The notes: a model not told the origin generated them from the letters alone. Positions 33,274-43,218 are shown, counted from the stretch's first letter. The stretch: DNA of 64,000 nucleotides from Pseudoxanthomonas jiangsuensis (GCF_010093185.1 NZ_PDWL01000003.1:1-64000), one strand, 5' to 3'. Made by a program: numbers and translations.

Positions 33274-35019
33274 TCACTCGACCGCGATCACCGCCGTAGC
33301 GCCCGCCGTACCGGTGGACGTGACCGCGCGTGCCGATTCGACCAGGCCCAGGAACTCCCGGCGCAGGCCCCAGCGGTCGTCGCCCAGCGCGCCGCGGGCG
33401 GTGGCCGAGACCTCGCTCCAGGTCCAGCCCTCGACGTTGTGGCCGCCGCGCAGGAGGTCGGCGTAGCCGGCCACCGCGGCGGCGAAGCGCAGGGGCTCGC
33501 TGGCCTGCGGCCGCAGGGAGGAACGCAGCACCGGCGTCTGCAGCAGGCGGCTGTTCGCCTGGCCGGGCAGCTTGTAGCGCAGGCGCAGGTGGGCAAGTTC
33601 GCCCGCGGCCGCTCCGCCGGCGGCAGGCGCGGCGCCGTAGCGCAGCGGCGGCAGGCGCTCGCCGCCGGAGCCGGCCAGCGTGAGCTCGTACAGCGCGGTC
33701 ACCTGGTGGCCGGCGCCGATGTCGCCGGCGTCGACCCGGTCGTTGCCGAAGTCCTCGCGCGCCAGCAGCCGGTTCTCGTAGCCGATCAGGCGGTACTCGG
33801 ACACCACCGCCGGGTTGAACTCGATCTGCACCTTGACGTCGTTGGCGATGGTCAGCAGGGTGGCCTGCATCTGCTCGACCAGCACCTTGCGCGCCTCCTC
33901 CGGGGTGTCGATGTAGGCGTGGCTGCCGTCGCCGGCATCGGCCAGGCGCTCGGCCATGGCGTCGTTGTAGTTGCCCTGGCCGAAGCCGAGGGTGGACAGC
34001 GCGATCCCGGTGCGGCGCTGGTCGGCGACCAGGGTCTCCAGCGCGCCCTGGTCGACGGTGCCGACGTTGAAGTCGCCGTCGGTAGCCAGCAGGATCCGGT
34101 TGACCCCGCCCTCGACGAAGCCCTGGCGGGCCACCGAATAGGCCAAGCGGATGCCGTCGCCGCCGTTGGTGCTGCCGCCGGCCTCCAGCCTTGCCAGCGC
34201 GGCCAGGATCTCCTCGTGGCGGTCGCCCGGGGTCGGCGCCAGGACCAGCCCGGCCGAGCCGGCGTAGACCACGATCGAGACCCGGTCCTGGGCGCGCAAC
34301 TGCGGCACCAGCGCCGAGAACGCCTGCTTGAGCAAGGGCAGCTTGTCCGCCGACTGCATCGAGCCGGAGGTGTCGACCAGCAGCACCAGGTTGGCCGGCG
34401 GCAGCTGCGCCTTGGCCACGTCGTAGCCCTTGATCCCGACCATCAGCAGCTGCCGCTTCGGGTTCCAGGGCGCCGGCGCCAGTTCGGTGCTGACCCGGAA
34501 CGGCACGTCGCGGCCGGCCGGGGCCGGATGGCCGTAGTCGAAGTAGTTGAGGAACTCCTCCACCCGCACCGCATCGGCCGGCGGCCGCACGCCATCGCGC
34601 AGCATCCGCCGCACGTTGGCGTAGCTGCCGGTGTCCACGTCGATGGAGAAGGTCGACACCGGCTGCTCGGCGGCGCGCTGCACCGGGTTGTCGTCGCGGG
34701 CCTGGTAGCGCTCGGTGTTGGCCGCCTGGGCGACGGGTTGCGGCATCGGTGCCAGCGCGCGGTACAGCGCCTGCGGCGCGGCCGCTACCGGCGCAGGCGG
34801 CGCGGGTGGAGTGAAGGCGGCCGCGTCGGCCTGGCGGGTGCGGGACGATTCCTCGAGCGCGATGCCCATCGATCCGGCCTCGGCCTCGGCCTTGCGGATG
34901 GCCTGGCCGGCGTCATCGGCCGGTGGCAGCGAGCGGCAGGCGGCCAGCGACAGGGCCAGCAGCACGCCGGTGGACAGGGCGGTCAGGGCGATGGAGCGGT
35001 ACGGCAGGGACGTGCGCAT
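33274..35019 (-). CDS. VWA-domain lipoprotein (YfbK-like, DUF3520)
   Basis: A 581-residue lipoprotein with lipobox SLAAC (Cys28). After a linker of about 90 residues come the conserved pre-VWA region (TFSIDVDTGSYANVRRML, 123-140), the VWA domain with intact MIDAS DTSGS (216-220), and a C-terminal DUF3520 region of about 150 residues. VWA lipoproteins of this type bind metal-coordinated partners at the envelope; the partner is unknown. It lies downstream of ppx on the same strand but with a 68-bp gap. Confidence 0.88.
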   Translation of the reverse strand: MRTSLPYRSIALTALSTGVLLALSLAACRSLPPADDAGQAIRKAEAEAGSMGIALEESSRTRQADAAAFTPPAPPAPVAAAPQALYRALAPMPQPVAQAANTERYQARDDNPVQRAAEQPVSTFSIDVDTGSYANVRRMLRDGVRPPADAVRVEEFLNYFDYGHPAPAGRDVPFRVSTELAPAPWNPKRQLLMVGIKGYDVAKAQLPPANLVLLVDTSGSMQSADKLPLLKQAFSALVPQLRAQDRVSIVVYAGSAGLVLAPTPGDRHEEILAALARLEAGGSTNGGDGIRLAYSVARQGFVEGGVNRILLATDGDFNVGTVDQGALETLVADQRRTGIALSTLGFGQGNYNDAMAERLADAGDGSHAYIDTPEEARKVLVEQMQATLLTIANDVKVQIEFNPAVVSEYRLIGYENRLLAREDFGNDRVDAGDIGAGHQVTALYELTLAGSGGERLPPLRYGAAPAAGGAAAGELAHLRLRYKLPGQANSRLLQTPVLRSSLRPQASEPLRFAAAVAGYADLLRGGHNVEGWTWSEVSATARGALGDDRWGLRREFLGLVESARAVTSTGTAGATAVIAVE

Positions 35020-35087
35020 GTCGGGACTCCCGGGTTGGACGGGAGATCGAACGCGCGGTCCGGGCGCATGGGGTTAAGGCGGCGCCG

Positions 35088-36617
35088 TCAGGCCACCATC
35101 GGCTGGAAATCGATCCCCAGCCCGGGCATGCCTTCCTTCTCGCCGAGCAGATCGGCCCGCAGCAGGGGCCGGGTCTCCACCCAGTCGCGCTGCAGAACCA
35201 GCTGCAGCCGGTTGCCGCTGGCGGACAGCTCCAGCATCGGGATCTCGTCGCTGTCGTGGGCGCGGTGCAGCAGCACCGCCAGCCGCAACAGCGCGGCCTT
35301 GCGCCGGGCCGGCAGCAGAAGGCGGTCGGGCAGGGCGTCGAACGCGCTCTTGGGCACGCCGCGGCGGTGGGTACGCACCAGCGCCGCCAGCACCTGCTGC
35401 TCCTGGCGCGAGAAGCCGGCGATGTCCGAGTGCTCCAGCACGTAGGCGCCGTGGACGTGGTACTGGCTGTGGGCGATGGCCAGGCCCAGCTCGTGCACCC
35501 GCGCGGCCCAGCCGAGCATGCGCGCGTCGTCGTCGTCCAGGTCCCAGGCCTCGGCCACCTGGTCGAGCAGGTGCAGGGCGGTGCTTTCCACCCGCGCCGC
35601 CTGCAGGGCGTCGATCGCGTAGCGGGTGACCAGGGCCTGGATCGAGGTGTCGCGCGGGTCGGAGGCGCCGCCGCGGCCGAGCATGTCGTAGAGGATGCCT
35701 TCGCGCATGGCCGCCTTGCTCACCAGCAGTTTCTGCAGGCCCAGGGCCTGGAACGCGGCCTCCAGCACCAGCACCCCGCCGGCGATGATCGGGCGGCGGT
35801 CGCCGGACAGGCCGGGCAGGTCGATCTGCTCGATGCTGTCGGCCTGGAGCAGGCGCTCGCGCACCTGCGGCAGGGCCTCGGCGGTGATCGCGCCCTTGGT
35901 CAGCTTCATCGCTGCGCAGATCTCGCCGATCGACTTGTGGGTGCCGGAGGAACCCAGCGCCTCGTGCCAGCCCAGCGCGCGGTACAGCCCGGCGAACTGC
36001 TGGAACTCGGCGCTGATCTCGGTCAGCGCGTCCTTCCACTTCTTCTTCGACAGCTTGCCGCTGGGGAAGAACCGCCGGGTGCTGGCAATGCAACCGGCCT
36101 GCAGGCTCTCGCGCTCGATCGGCTCGAAGCCGCGGCCGATGATGAACTCGGTCGAGCCGCCGCCGATGTCGATCACCAGCCTCTGCTGGCCCGGCTTGGG
36201 CGGCTGCGCGTGGGCCACCCCAAGGTAGATCAGGCGCGCCTCCTCGCGGCCGGAGACGACCTCGATCGGATGGCCCAGCACCGCCTCGGCCGCGGCCAGG
36301 AACGCCTGCGGCTCGCGCAGCTGGCGCACGGTGTTGGTCGCCAGGGCGCGCACGTGCAGGCCGCGCACCCCGCGCAGGCGCTGGCCGAAGCGGGCCAGGC
36401 AGTCCAGCGCGCGCTGCAGGGCCGCCTGCGACAACCCGCCCTGGCCGTCCAGGCCGTCGGCCATGCGCACGGTCTCGCGCAGGCGGTCGACCACACGCAA
36501 CTGGCCCAGCATGTGCTGGGCCAGGATCATGTGGAAGCTGTTGGAACCCAGGTCGATCGCGGCGAGGGTGTCGCCGTCCTGGACCTGGGGGCGGCTGGAG
36601 GAGAGGGTGTTCGGCAT
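35088..36617 (-). CDS. ppx: Exopolyphosphatase
   Basis: A 509-residue Ppx/GppA enzyme that shortens polyphosphate from the end. The actin-like ATPase-fold motifs are AAIDLGSNSFHMIL (19-32) and VIDIGGGSTEFIIGRG; a C-terminal HD-like helical domain carries HELGLAIAHSQYHVHGAYVLEHSD. It is 48 bp downstream of ppk, so synthesis and breakdown of polyphosphate are encoded side by side in the Pho cluster. Confidence 0.95.
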   Translation of the reverse strand: MPNTLSSSRPQVQDGDTLAAIDLGSNSFHMILAQHMLGQLRVVDRLRETVRMADGLDGQGGLSQAALQRALDCLARFGQRLRGVRGLHVRALATNTVRQLREPQAFLAAAEAVLGHPIEVVSGREEARLIYLGVAHAQPPKPGQQRLVIDIGGGSTEFIIGRGFEPIERESLQAGCIASTRRFFPSGKLSKKKWKDALTEISAEFQQFAGLYRALGWHEALGSSGTHKSIGEICAAMKLTKGAITAEALPQVRERLLQADSIEQIDLPGLSGDRRPIIAGGVLVLEAAFQALGLQKLLVSKAAMREGILYDMLGRGGASDPRDTSIQALVTRYAIDALQAARVESTALHLLDQVAEAWDLDDDDARMLGWAARVHELGLAIAHSQYHVHGAYVLEHSDIAGFSRQEQQVLAALVRTHRRGVPKSAFDALPDRLLLPARRKAALLRLAVLLHRAHDSDEIPMLELSASGNRLQLVLQRDWVETRPLLRADLLGEKEGMPGLGIDFQPMVA

Positions 36618-36665
36618 GCGGCGAATCTTAGCGGATGACCGCCGCCCGGCCGTCCAGGTCCCGGC

Positions 36666-38774
36666 TCACAGCGCGTCCAGCAAGGCCTGCTGCGCCGAGT
36701 AGGGTGCCTGGTCGGGCTCCGGCGCGCACTTGTAGTAGCGGCCGTCGGCGCCCAGCTCCCAGGCGTTGAGGTTGTCGGCCAGGTAGTTCTGCAGGGCCTC
36801 GCGCTGGACCCGTTCGACCAGGGCCGGGTCCAGGATCGGGAAGCAGGTCTCCACCCGGCGCAGCAGGTTGCGCTCCAGCCAGTCGGCGCTGGCGCCGTAC
36901 AGTTCCGGCCGGCCGTCGTTGCCGAACCAGTACACCCGGCTGTGCTCGAGGAAACGGCCGACGATCGAGCGCACCCGGATGTTGTCCGAGATCCCGGGGA
37001 TGCCCGGGCGCAGGGTGCAGGCGCCGCGCACGATCAGGTCGATCGACACCCCGGCCTGCGAGGCGCGGTACAGCGCGTGCACCACCTGCGGCTCGTTGAG
37101 CGCGTTCATCTTGGCGATGATCCGTCCTGCACGGCCGCTGGCGGCGATCCGGGTCTCGCGCTCGATCCGGTCCAGGATCCCGCTGTGCAGGGTGAACGGC
37201 GACTGCAGAAGGCGCTTGAGCCGCATCGACGGCGCCAGCCCGGACAGCTGCTGGAACAGCAGGTGGACGTCGTTGCCGATGTCCGGGTCGGCGGTGATCA
37301 GGCTCAGGTCGGTGTAGGCGCGGGCGGTGCCGGAGTGGTAGTTGCCGGTGCCCATGTGCACGTAGCGGCGCAGGCGGCGGCCCTCGCGGCGCACGATCAG
37401 CAGCATCTTGGCGTGGGTCTTGAAGCCGACCACGCCGTACACCACCTGCACCCCGGCTTCCTGCAGGCGGTCGGCGAAGGCCAGGTTGGCCTCCTCGTCG
37501 AAGCGCGCGCGCAGCTCGACCACCGCGGTCACGTCCTTGCCGTTGCGCGCGGCCTGGACCAGGGCCTCGACGATCGCCGAGTCCTTGCCGGTGCGGTACA
37601 GGGTCTGCTTGATCGCCAGCACGTCCGGGTCGGCTGCGGCCTGGCTGAGCAGCTCCAGCACGCCCGAGAACGAGTCGAACGGATGGTGCAGCAGCACGTC
37701 GCCGCGGGTCACGATCTTGAAGACGTTCTCGTCCTCCAGCCGGTTGCGCGGGGTGAACGGCGGGTATTTCAGCTCCGGGCGCTGGACCAGGTCGTGGACC
37801 TGGATCACCCGGTTGAGGTTGACCGGGCCGTCGATGTAGTAGACCGCGTTCTCGCCCAGCTCGAAGTTCTGCAACAGGGTGCGCACGATCGGCTTGGGAC
37901 AGTCGTGGGCGATCTCCAGGCGCACCGCGGGGCGGTAGCCGCGGCCGACCAGCTCGGTGCGCAGGGCCGAGGCCAGGTTCTCGACCTCGTCCTCGTCCAC
38001 GATCAGTTCGGAATTGCGGGTGACCCGGAACTGGTAGGCGCCGCGCACGGTCATGCCCGGGAACAGCTCGTCCACGAACGCGGCCAGCATCGAGGACAGC
38101 AGCACGAAGGCCTGCTCGCCCTTGCCGCGCAGCCCCGGCGGCAGCTCGACGATGCGGCTGAGCGAGCGCGGCGCGCGCACGATGGCCATGTGCCCGGGGC
38201 GGCCGAACGCGTCCATGCCCTCCAGCACCACCGCCACGTTCAGCGACTTGTTGAGGATCCGGGGGAACGGATGCGAGGGATCCAGGCCCAGCGGCGACAG
38301 CACCGGCATGACCTTGTTGCGGAAATAGGCGCGCAGCCAGCGCCGCTGGCGCTTGTCCCAGCTGTTGCGGCCGAGGATCCGTACTCCCGATTCGGCCAGC
38401 GCCGGGCGCAGGACCTGGTTCCAGCACTCGTACTGGGCCTGGACCAGGCCGGCGGCGCGGTCGTGGATGGCGTCGAGCAGCGCCGCCGGCGCGATCCCGT
38501 CCGGCGCGGCCGGCAGGCCGAAGTCCACCGCGTGGCGCACGGTGGCGGCGCGGATCTCGAAGAACTCGTCCAGGTTGGTGCAGGAGATGCACAGGAAGCG
38601 CAGCCGCTCCAGCAGGGGCACCTGCGGGTCCAAAGCCTGGGCCAGCACCCGGAAGTTGAAGTCCAGCTGCGACAGCTCGCGGTTGAGGTACAGCGCCGGA
38701 TCGCGCAGGGCGTCGTCGGCGTCGTGTTCGGGCGCGGCCGGGGGCGGGCCGGGGAGCAGGCGGTCGGTGTCCAT
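36666..38774 (-). CDS. ppk1: Polyphosphate kinase 1
   Basis: A 702-residue membrane-associated kinase making polyphosphate from ATP. The phospho-histidine is His454 in FKTHAKMLLI; the second conserved His is in HMGTGNYHSGTAR (473-485). The N-terminal domain begins with LYLNRELSQLDFNFRVL. ATG 38774 is preferred; an in-frame upstream codon would add 15 residues with no homology. It follows phoR by 108 bp. Confidence 0.96.
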   Translation of the reverse strand: MDTDRLLPGPPPAAPEHDADDALRDPALYLNRELSQLDFNFRVLAQALDPQVPLLERLRFLCISCTNLDEFFEIRAATVRHAVDFGLPAAPDGIAPAALLDAIHDRAAGLVQAQYECWNQVLRPALAESGVRILGRNSWDKRQRRWLRAYFRNKVMPVLSPLGLDPSHPFPRILNKSLNVAVVLEGMDAFGRPGHMAIVRAPRSLSRIVELPPGLRGKGEQAFVLLSSMLAAFVDELFPGMTVRGAYQFRVTRNSELIVDEDEVENLASALRTELVGRGYRPAVRLEIAHDCPKPIVRTLLQNFELGENAVYYIDGPVNLNRVIQVHDLVQRPELKYPPFTPRNRLEDENVFKIVTRGDVLLHHPFDSFSGVLELLSQAAADPDVLAIKQTLYRTGKDSAIVEALVQAARNGKDVTAVVELRARFDEEANLAFADRLQEAGVQVVYGVVGFKTHAKMLLIVRREGRRLRRYVHMGTGNYHSGTARAYTDLSLITADPDIGNDVHLLFQQLSGLAPSMRLKRLLQSPFTLHSGILDRIERETRIAASGRAGRIIAKMNALNEPQVVHALYRASQAGVSIDLIVRGACTLRPGIPGISDNIRVRSIVGRFLEHSRVYWFGNDGRPELYGASADWLERNLLRRVETCFPILDPALVERVQREALQNYLADNLNAWELGADGRYYKCAPEPDQAPYSAQQALLDAL

Positions 38775-38882
38775 GGCGTTCGCGGTGCGGGGTCGGGACG
38801 TTCGGGGCATGGCCTGCACGGAAGGGTCAGGAGGAGAAGGAAGGCGCAGGCCCGGGGCCTGGCCTGCGTGGGCTGCGATCGT

Positions 38883-40304
38883 TCATGGTGCGTCCGCCGC
38901 CGCTGCGGCGGCGCCTTCGCCCTCGTGCCGGGGCAGCGCCCGTTCCGGGCCGAAGTGCGCGGCGAACACGCTGCCCTGGCCGACCGTGCTCTCGATCGAC
39001 AGCCGCGCCTGGTGCAGGCCGAGCACGTGCTTGACGATCGACAAGCCCAGTCCGGTGCCGCCGCTCTCGCGCGAGCGGCTGGATGAGACCCGGTAGAAGC
39101 GCTCGGTCAGGCGCGGGATGTGCGATTCGGGGATGCCGTAGCCGGTGTCGCGCACCGCCAGGACCACGCCGCCGCCGGCCTCGCGCGCCAGGCGTACCTC
39201 GACCGTGCCGCCGGCCGGGGTGTAGCGCACCGCGTTGATCACCAGGTTGGAGAAGGCGCTGTGCAGTTCCTTGGACGAGCCGAGCAGGTCGCAGCCGGCC
39301 TCGTCGTGCACCTCGATCCGGTGCCGGCCCTGGCTGAAGGCCTCGGCCTCGCGGCGCAGGGTGGCCAGCAGGGGCGCCATCGCGATCGGCTCCTCCGGCA
39401 GGCTGTCGCGCGATTCCAGCCGCGACAGGGTCAGCAGGTCCTCCACCAGCTGGGTCATGCGCTGGGACTGCTTGCGCATCTCGGCCAGCATCGGTTCCCA
39501 CTCGGGGAAGTCGGCCGGCTCGAGCATGTCCAGGTAGCCGTGGACCACGGTCAGCGGCGTGCGCAGCTCGTGCGAGACGTTGGCGACGAAGTCGCGGCGC
39601 ACCTGCTCCAGGCGCAGCAGCTTGCTGACGTCGCGCGCCACCAGCAGCCAGTAGTCCTCCGAGTAGGGGATCAGGCGCAGGTTCAGGCGCAGGCGCTCGT
39701 CCGCCGGCGCCGGCGCGTCGAGGATCGGCTCGGCGTTGCGCCCGGCGGCCAGCCAGCGCGCCAGCGGCAGGGGCTGCAGGCGCTCGGACACGGGGGCGTT
39801 GAGGTCGCGCGGATGGACCAGGCCGAGCAGGTCGGTGGCGGCCTTGTTGAACCAGAGGATGCGCTGGGTGTTGCGGTCCACCACCACCACCGCGTCGGGC
39901 AGCGCGGCGGCGGCGGCGCGGTATGCGCGCAGCATGTCCAGCAGCCGGCGCTTGCGCGCGCGCATCTCGGTCTGGCTGCGGTGGAGCAGGCGGTCCAGCT
40001 CGTTCCAGGCGCCGTGGCCGCGGCCGGGCTCCCAGCGCTGGCGCACGGTCAGGCCAAGCAGGACCCGGCGCAGCCGCCAGTAGTGCCAGGCCAGCACGCC
40101 CAGCGCCGCCAGCGCCAGGACCGCGCCGACCTGGCCGATGACCAGCCCGAACACGGTCGCTGCGGCCAGCACCAGCAGCAGAACCGCCAAGGTCCGGCGC
40201 CAGGCCGCGCGCAGGTGCGGCGGCATCCGCGCCGGCGCGGGCAGCTCTTCGCGTGTGGCGGGTTCGCGTGCGCTCGGGCGCGGGGCGTGGGTACGGGCGT
40301 CCAT
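38883..40304 (-). CDS. phoR: Phosphate regulon sensor histidine kinase
   Basis: A 473-residue inner-membrane kinase. Two hydrophobic helices (about 37-55 and 57-75) anchor it with almost no periplasmic loop, as in PhoR, which senses through the Pst-PhoU complex. A PAS domain (about 130-225) precedes the HisKA site His245 (VSHELRTPL) and the HATPase region (NLVINAVRYT, DTGYGIP, GGTGLGLSI). The Ala-rich tail is unconserved. It is 22 bp downstream of phoB. Confidence 0.95.
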   Translation of the reverse strand: MDARTHAPRPSAREPATREELPAPARMPPHLRAAWRRTLAVLLLVLAAATVFGLVIGQVGAVLALAALGVLAWHYWRLRRVLLGLTVRQRWEPGRGHGAWNELDRLLHRSQTEMRARKRRLLDMLRAYRAAAAALPDAVVVVDRNTQRILWFNKAATDLLGLVHPRDLNAPVSERLQPLPLARWLAAGRNAEPILDAPAPADERLRLNLRLIPYSEDYWLLVARDVSKLLRLEQVRRDFVANVSHELRTPLTVVHGYLDMLEPADFPEWEPMLAEMRKQSQRMTQLVEDLLTLSRLESRDSLPEEPIAMAPLLATLRREAEAFSQGRHRIEVHDEAGCDLLGSSKELHSAFSNLVINAVRYTPAGGTVEVRLAREAGGGVVLAVRDTGYGIPESHIPRLTERFYRVSSSRSRESGGTGLGLSIVKHVLGLHQARLSIESTVGQGSVFAAHFGPERALPRHEGEGAAAAAADAP

Positions 40305-40326
40305 TCCGTTTCGCCGCGCCGCGCCC

Positions 40327-41016
40327 TCAGGCCGCCGCGGAGAAGCGGTAGCCGGCGCCGCGCACGGTCTGGACCATGCCGTCCACGGCGAACGGCTCCA
40401 GGGTCTTGCGCAGGCGGCGGATGTGCACGTCGATCGTGCGCTCCTCCACGTACACGCTGCCGCCCCAGACGTGGTCGAGCAACTGGGCGCGGCTGTAGAC
40501 CCGGTCGGGATGGGTCATGAAGAAATGCAGCAGGCGGTATTCGGTCGGGCCGATCGGCACCGCCGCGTCGCCGGCGAACACCCGGTGGGCGGCGCCGTCG
40601 ATCCGCAGGGGGCCCACAGCCACGCTGCCGTCCTCGTCGTCCTCGCGCGAGCGGCGCATCACCGCGCGGATCCGCGCCAGCAGCTCGCGCGCCGAGAACG
40701 GCTTGACCACGTAGTCGTCCACGCCCGCTTCCAGGCCGCCGACCCGGTCGTTCTCCTCGCCGCGGGCGGTGAGCATGATGATCGGCACCTCGCGGGTCAG
40801 CGCCTCGCGACGCCAGCGCCGGGCCAGCTCCAGGCCGCTGGTGCCGGGCAGCATCCAGTCCAGCAGGATCAGGTCGGGGACCCGGTCGGCAATCGCCGCC
40901 TGGGCCTCGCGGGCGTCGCCGGCGTGCACCGGCGCATAGTCGCCCTTGCGCAGGGCGAAGGCGACCATGTCGCGGATCGCGGGTTCGTCGTCGACGATGA
41001 GGATCTGCTTCTGCAC
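40327..41016 (-). CDS. phoB: Phosphate regulon response regulator
   Basis: A 229-residue OmpR-type regulator. The receiver has Asp9-Asp10, phospho-acceptor Asp53 (LLDWMLPGTSG) and a Lys in VVKPFSARELL; the DNA-binding winged helix ends YVEERTIDVHIRRLRK...TVRGAGYRF. GTG 41016 is chosen because it gives the family length and because an upstream TTG (41049) coincides with the -10 box of the promoter. A Pho box lies upstream, so phoB probably activates itself and the operon phoB-phoR-ppk-ppx. Confidence 0.96.
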   Translation of the reverse strand: MQKQILIVDDEPAIRDMVAFALRKGDYAPVHAGDAREAQAAIADRVPDLILLDWMLPGTSGLELARRWRREALTREVPIIMLTARGEENDRVGGLEAGVDDYVVKPFSARELLARIRAVMRRSREDDEDGSVAVGPLRIDGAAHRVFAGDAAVPIGPTEYRLLHFFMTHPDRVYSRAQLLDHVWGGSVYVEERTIDVHIRRLRKTLEPFAVDGMVQTVRGAGYRFSAAA

Positions 41017-41048
41017 GGTTCGGGCCGGCTCTGCCTGGGTCGCCGGCA

Positions 41049-41082
41049 ATTAGACTACCGCTGGATGACAGATCTGTGACAT
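41049..41082 (-). promoter_or_regulatory. phoB: Pho box and -10 of the phoB promoter
   Basis: On the minus strand two TGTCA repeats lie exactly 11 bp apart (complement of TGACA at 41077-41081 and at 41066-41070), the PhoB-binding arrangement, followed 11 bp on by TCTAAT (41054-41049) as -10. A PhoB site replacing the -35 hexamer is the classical activated design. Confidence 0.8.
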
Positions 41083-41108
41083 GCACGGCGACTGCGCGCG
41101 CGCCGCGT

Positions 41109-42773
41109 TCAGCGACGCTGCATGTCCGGATCGCGGATGCCCTGGCGGCGCAGCTCCAGCACCGTGGGGGTGATCGCGGCGATCCGCGCGTCGACCCGGG
41201 AGCGGGCGACGTAGTCCAGGTCGCCGCGCTTCTTCAGGGTTTCCAGCTGGATCAGGGCCTGCTCGGGACGGCCGTTGAGGAAGGCGGCCTCGGCGTAGGC
41301 CTCGGCCGCGCGCGCGGTGTCGCCGGCCAGCTCGCAGGCGCGGGCGAAGGTCTGCTGGAACACCGGGTCTTCGCCGGCGCGGGCGAGCAGGGGCCGCAGG
41401 ATCTCCTGGGCGCGGCGGCCGCCCTCGGCGCCGCCCTGTTCGACCAGGGCGCGGGCATAGGTCAGGGCCACCGGACGGCTGCCGGGCAGGCGCCGCAACA
41501 GCTCGTCGAAACGGCGGTTGGCCTGGGCGGCATGGCCCTGGCGCGATTCGGCCTCGGCCAGGCCCAGGGCCAGCCACAGGTTGTCCGGGTGGTTGCGCAG
41601 CAGGGCTTCCAGCTCGCGGGCCGCGGCCGCCGGCTCCTGGCCCAGCCGGACCACGGCCAGGCCGTAGCGCTGCGGGTCGCTGAGGCCATCGGCACGGGCG
41701 CGGCGCAGGGCCTCGTACTCGCGTACCGCTGCGGCGGCGGTGTTGGCGCTGAGCGCGCGCAGGCGTTCCTGGGCCCAGGCGAACTGGCCGCTGTCGCCGC
41801 TGTCCAGGCCCGGCGCCAGCCCGGCCAGGTCGATCCCGGCCGGCAAGAGGGGATTGCCCTGGCCCGGCGCCGGCGGCGGCAGGGCCACGCCCTGGCGCTC
41901 GACCCGCTCCACCCGCCGCACCGACTCGCCCGGCTCGCCGACCGAGGTGGTGGCGGTGACCGTCTGCCCGCGGATCTGGTCGGCGCGCTGCTTGGCCTCG
42001 CTGATGCGGGTGGTGTTGACCGGGTGGGTGCGCAGGTAGTCCGGGGTGCTGTAGCCGCCCTGGTTGCCGCGCATGGCGAAGGACATGCGCTGGAAGAACC
42101 CGGCCATCGCGTCCACGTCGTAGCCGCTGCGCGACAGGGTGCGGATGCCGATCCGGTCGGCCTCCGATTCGTTGGAGCGGGTGTAGTTGATCTGGTTCTG
42201 CTGGATCAGGCTCATCGCGCTGACCAGCGCGGCCTGGGTGGCGTCGCCGGAGGAGCTGCCGCCGGCCGCCTGCGCGGCCACGATCGCCGCCAGCATGCCC
42301 AGCAGGATCGGGACCTGATCGCGCTGGGCGCGCTCGACCCCGCGCAGCACGTGCTGCTGGGTGACGTGGGCGATCTCGTGCGAGAGCACCGCGGCGACCT
42401 CGTCCTCGCGCTCGGCGGTCAGGACCAGGCCGGCGTTCATGCCGATGTAGCCGCCCAGGGTGGCGAAGGCGTTGATCTGCCGGTCCTTGAGCATGAACAG
42501 GGTGTAGTGCTGCTCGGGCCGGTCGCTGTTGGCGCCCAGGCGGTTGCCGATCGACTGCAGCCAGTCGTCCACCAGGGGGTCTTCCAGGGTGTAGCCGTAG
42601 TTGCGCAGCTCGCGCAGCATCATCGCGCCGTACTCGGCCTGCCGGGCCGGGGTCAGCAGCTCGCCGGCCGAGGAGCCGATGTCGGGCAGGCGCAGCTCGT
42701 CCTGGGCCGGCGACGGGGCGGCGGCCAGGGCCAGGCTCAGCGACAGGGCGGCGGCCAGCGGAAGGGGGCGCAA
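41109..42773 (-). CDS. bepA: Periplasmic M48 metalloprotease with TPRs, BepA/YfgC-like
   Basis: A 554-residue protein with a signal peptide (about 1-23), an M48 zinc protease domain with HEIAH (132-136) and the third-ligand helix NESEADRIG, then TPR repeats from about 330 to the end. BepA assists or degrades outer-membrane proteins such as LptD at the BAM complex. The start is TTG 42773, supported by AGGAG about 10 nt upstream. Length is larger than E. coli BepA because of a linker with a VERVERQG-like segment. Confidence 0.92.
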   Translation of the reverse strand: MRPLPLAAALSLSLALAAAPSPAQDELRLPDIGSSAGELLTPARQAEYGAMMLRELRNYGYTLEDPLVDDWLQSIGNRLGANSDRPEQHYTLFMLKDRQINAFATLGGYIGMNAGLVLTAEREDEVAAVLSHEIAHVTQQHVLRGVERAQRDQVPILLGMLAAIVAAQAAGGSSSGDATQAALVSAMSLIQQNQINYTRSNESEADRIGIRTLSRSGYDVDAMAGFFQRMSFAMRGNQGGYSTPDYLRTHPVNTTRISEAKQRADQIRGQTVTATTSVGEPGESVRRVERVERQGVALPPPAPGQGNPLLPAGIDLAGLAPGLDSGDSGQFAWAQERLRALSANTAAAAVREYEALRRARADGLSDPQRYGLAVVRLGQEPAAAARELEALLRNHPDNLWLALGLAEAESRQGHAAQANRRFDELLRRLPGSRPVALTYARALVEQGGAEGGRRAQEILRPLLARAGEDPVFQQTFARACELAGDTARAAEAYAEAAFLNGRPEQALIQLETLKKRGDLDYVARSRVDARIAAITPTVLELRRQGIRDPDMQRR

Positions 42774-42930
42774 GGTTCCGGACTCCTGGAGGTTGCCGGC
42801 AGCATGCCCAGCGGGGCCTGCGTGCGGGTGAATCGGTGGTTAATCCGCAGTGTTGCAGCGTTGGGGGTCGGAATCGGCCCGGCCGATACCATATCCGCAT
42901 CCGACCCTTCCGCAACGCCAGGAGTTTCCC

Positions 42931-43218
42931 ATGGCCACCGGCACCCCCCCGATCCGCATCTATTCCACCGCCATCTGCCCCTACTGCGTGGCGGCCAAGA
43001 ACTTCCTCAAGAGCCAGGGCCGCGAATGGACCGAGGTCCGGGTCGACCTGGACCCGGCCGAGCGCGAGAAGATGGTCGCGCTGGCGCGCCGCACCAGCGT
43101 GCCGCAGATCTTCGTCGGCGAGGTCCACGTCGGCGGCTACGACGACATGATGGCCCTGCACCGCGCCGGCAGGCTGCTGCCGCTGTTGGACGGGCAGGGC
43201 CCGGAGGCCTCGGCGTGA
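42931..43218 (+). CDS. grxC: Glutaredoxin, GrxC type
   Basis: A 95-residue dithiol glutaredoxin with active site Cys16-Pro-Tyr-Cys19, the TSVPQIF cis-Pro loop and a GGYDDMMALHRAG glutathione-binding helix. It reduces disulphides with glutathione. Its stop overlaps the start of the AhpD-like gene, so the two are coupled. Confidence 0.93.
   Translation: MATGTPPIRIYSTAICPYCVAAKNFLKSQGREWTEVRVDLDPAEREKMVALARRTSVPQIFVGEVHVGGYDDMMALHRAGRLLPLLDGQGPEASA

Noticed and set aside
33274-35019. VWA protein as part of a MoxR/VWA chaperone or aerotolerance operon
   Set aside because: No MoxR ATPase or other VWA gene is adjacent; neighbours are pyrB and ppx.
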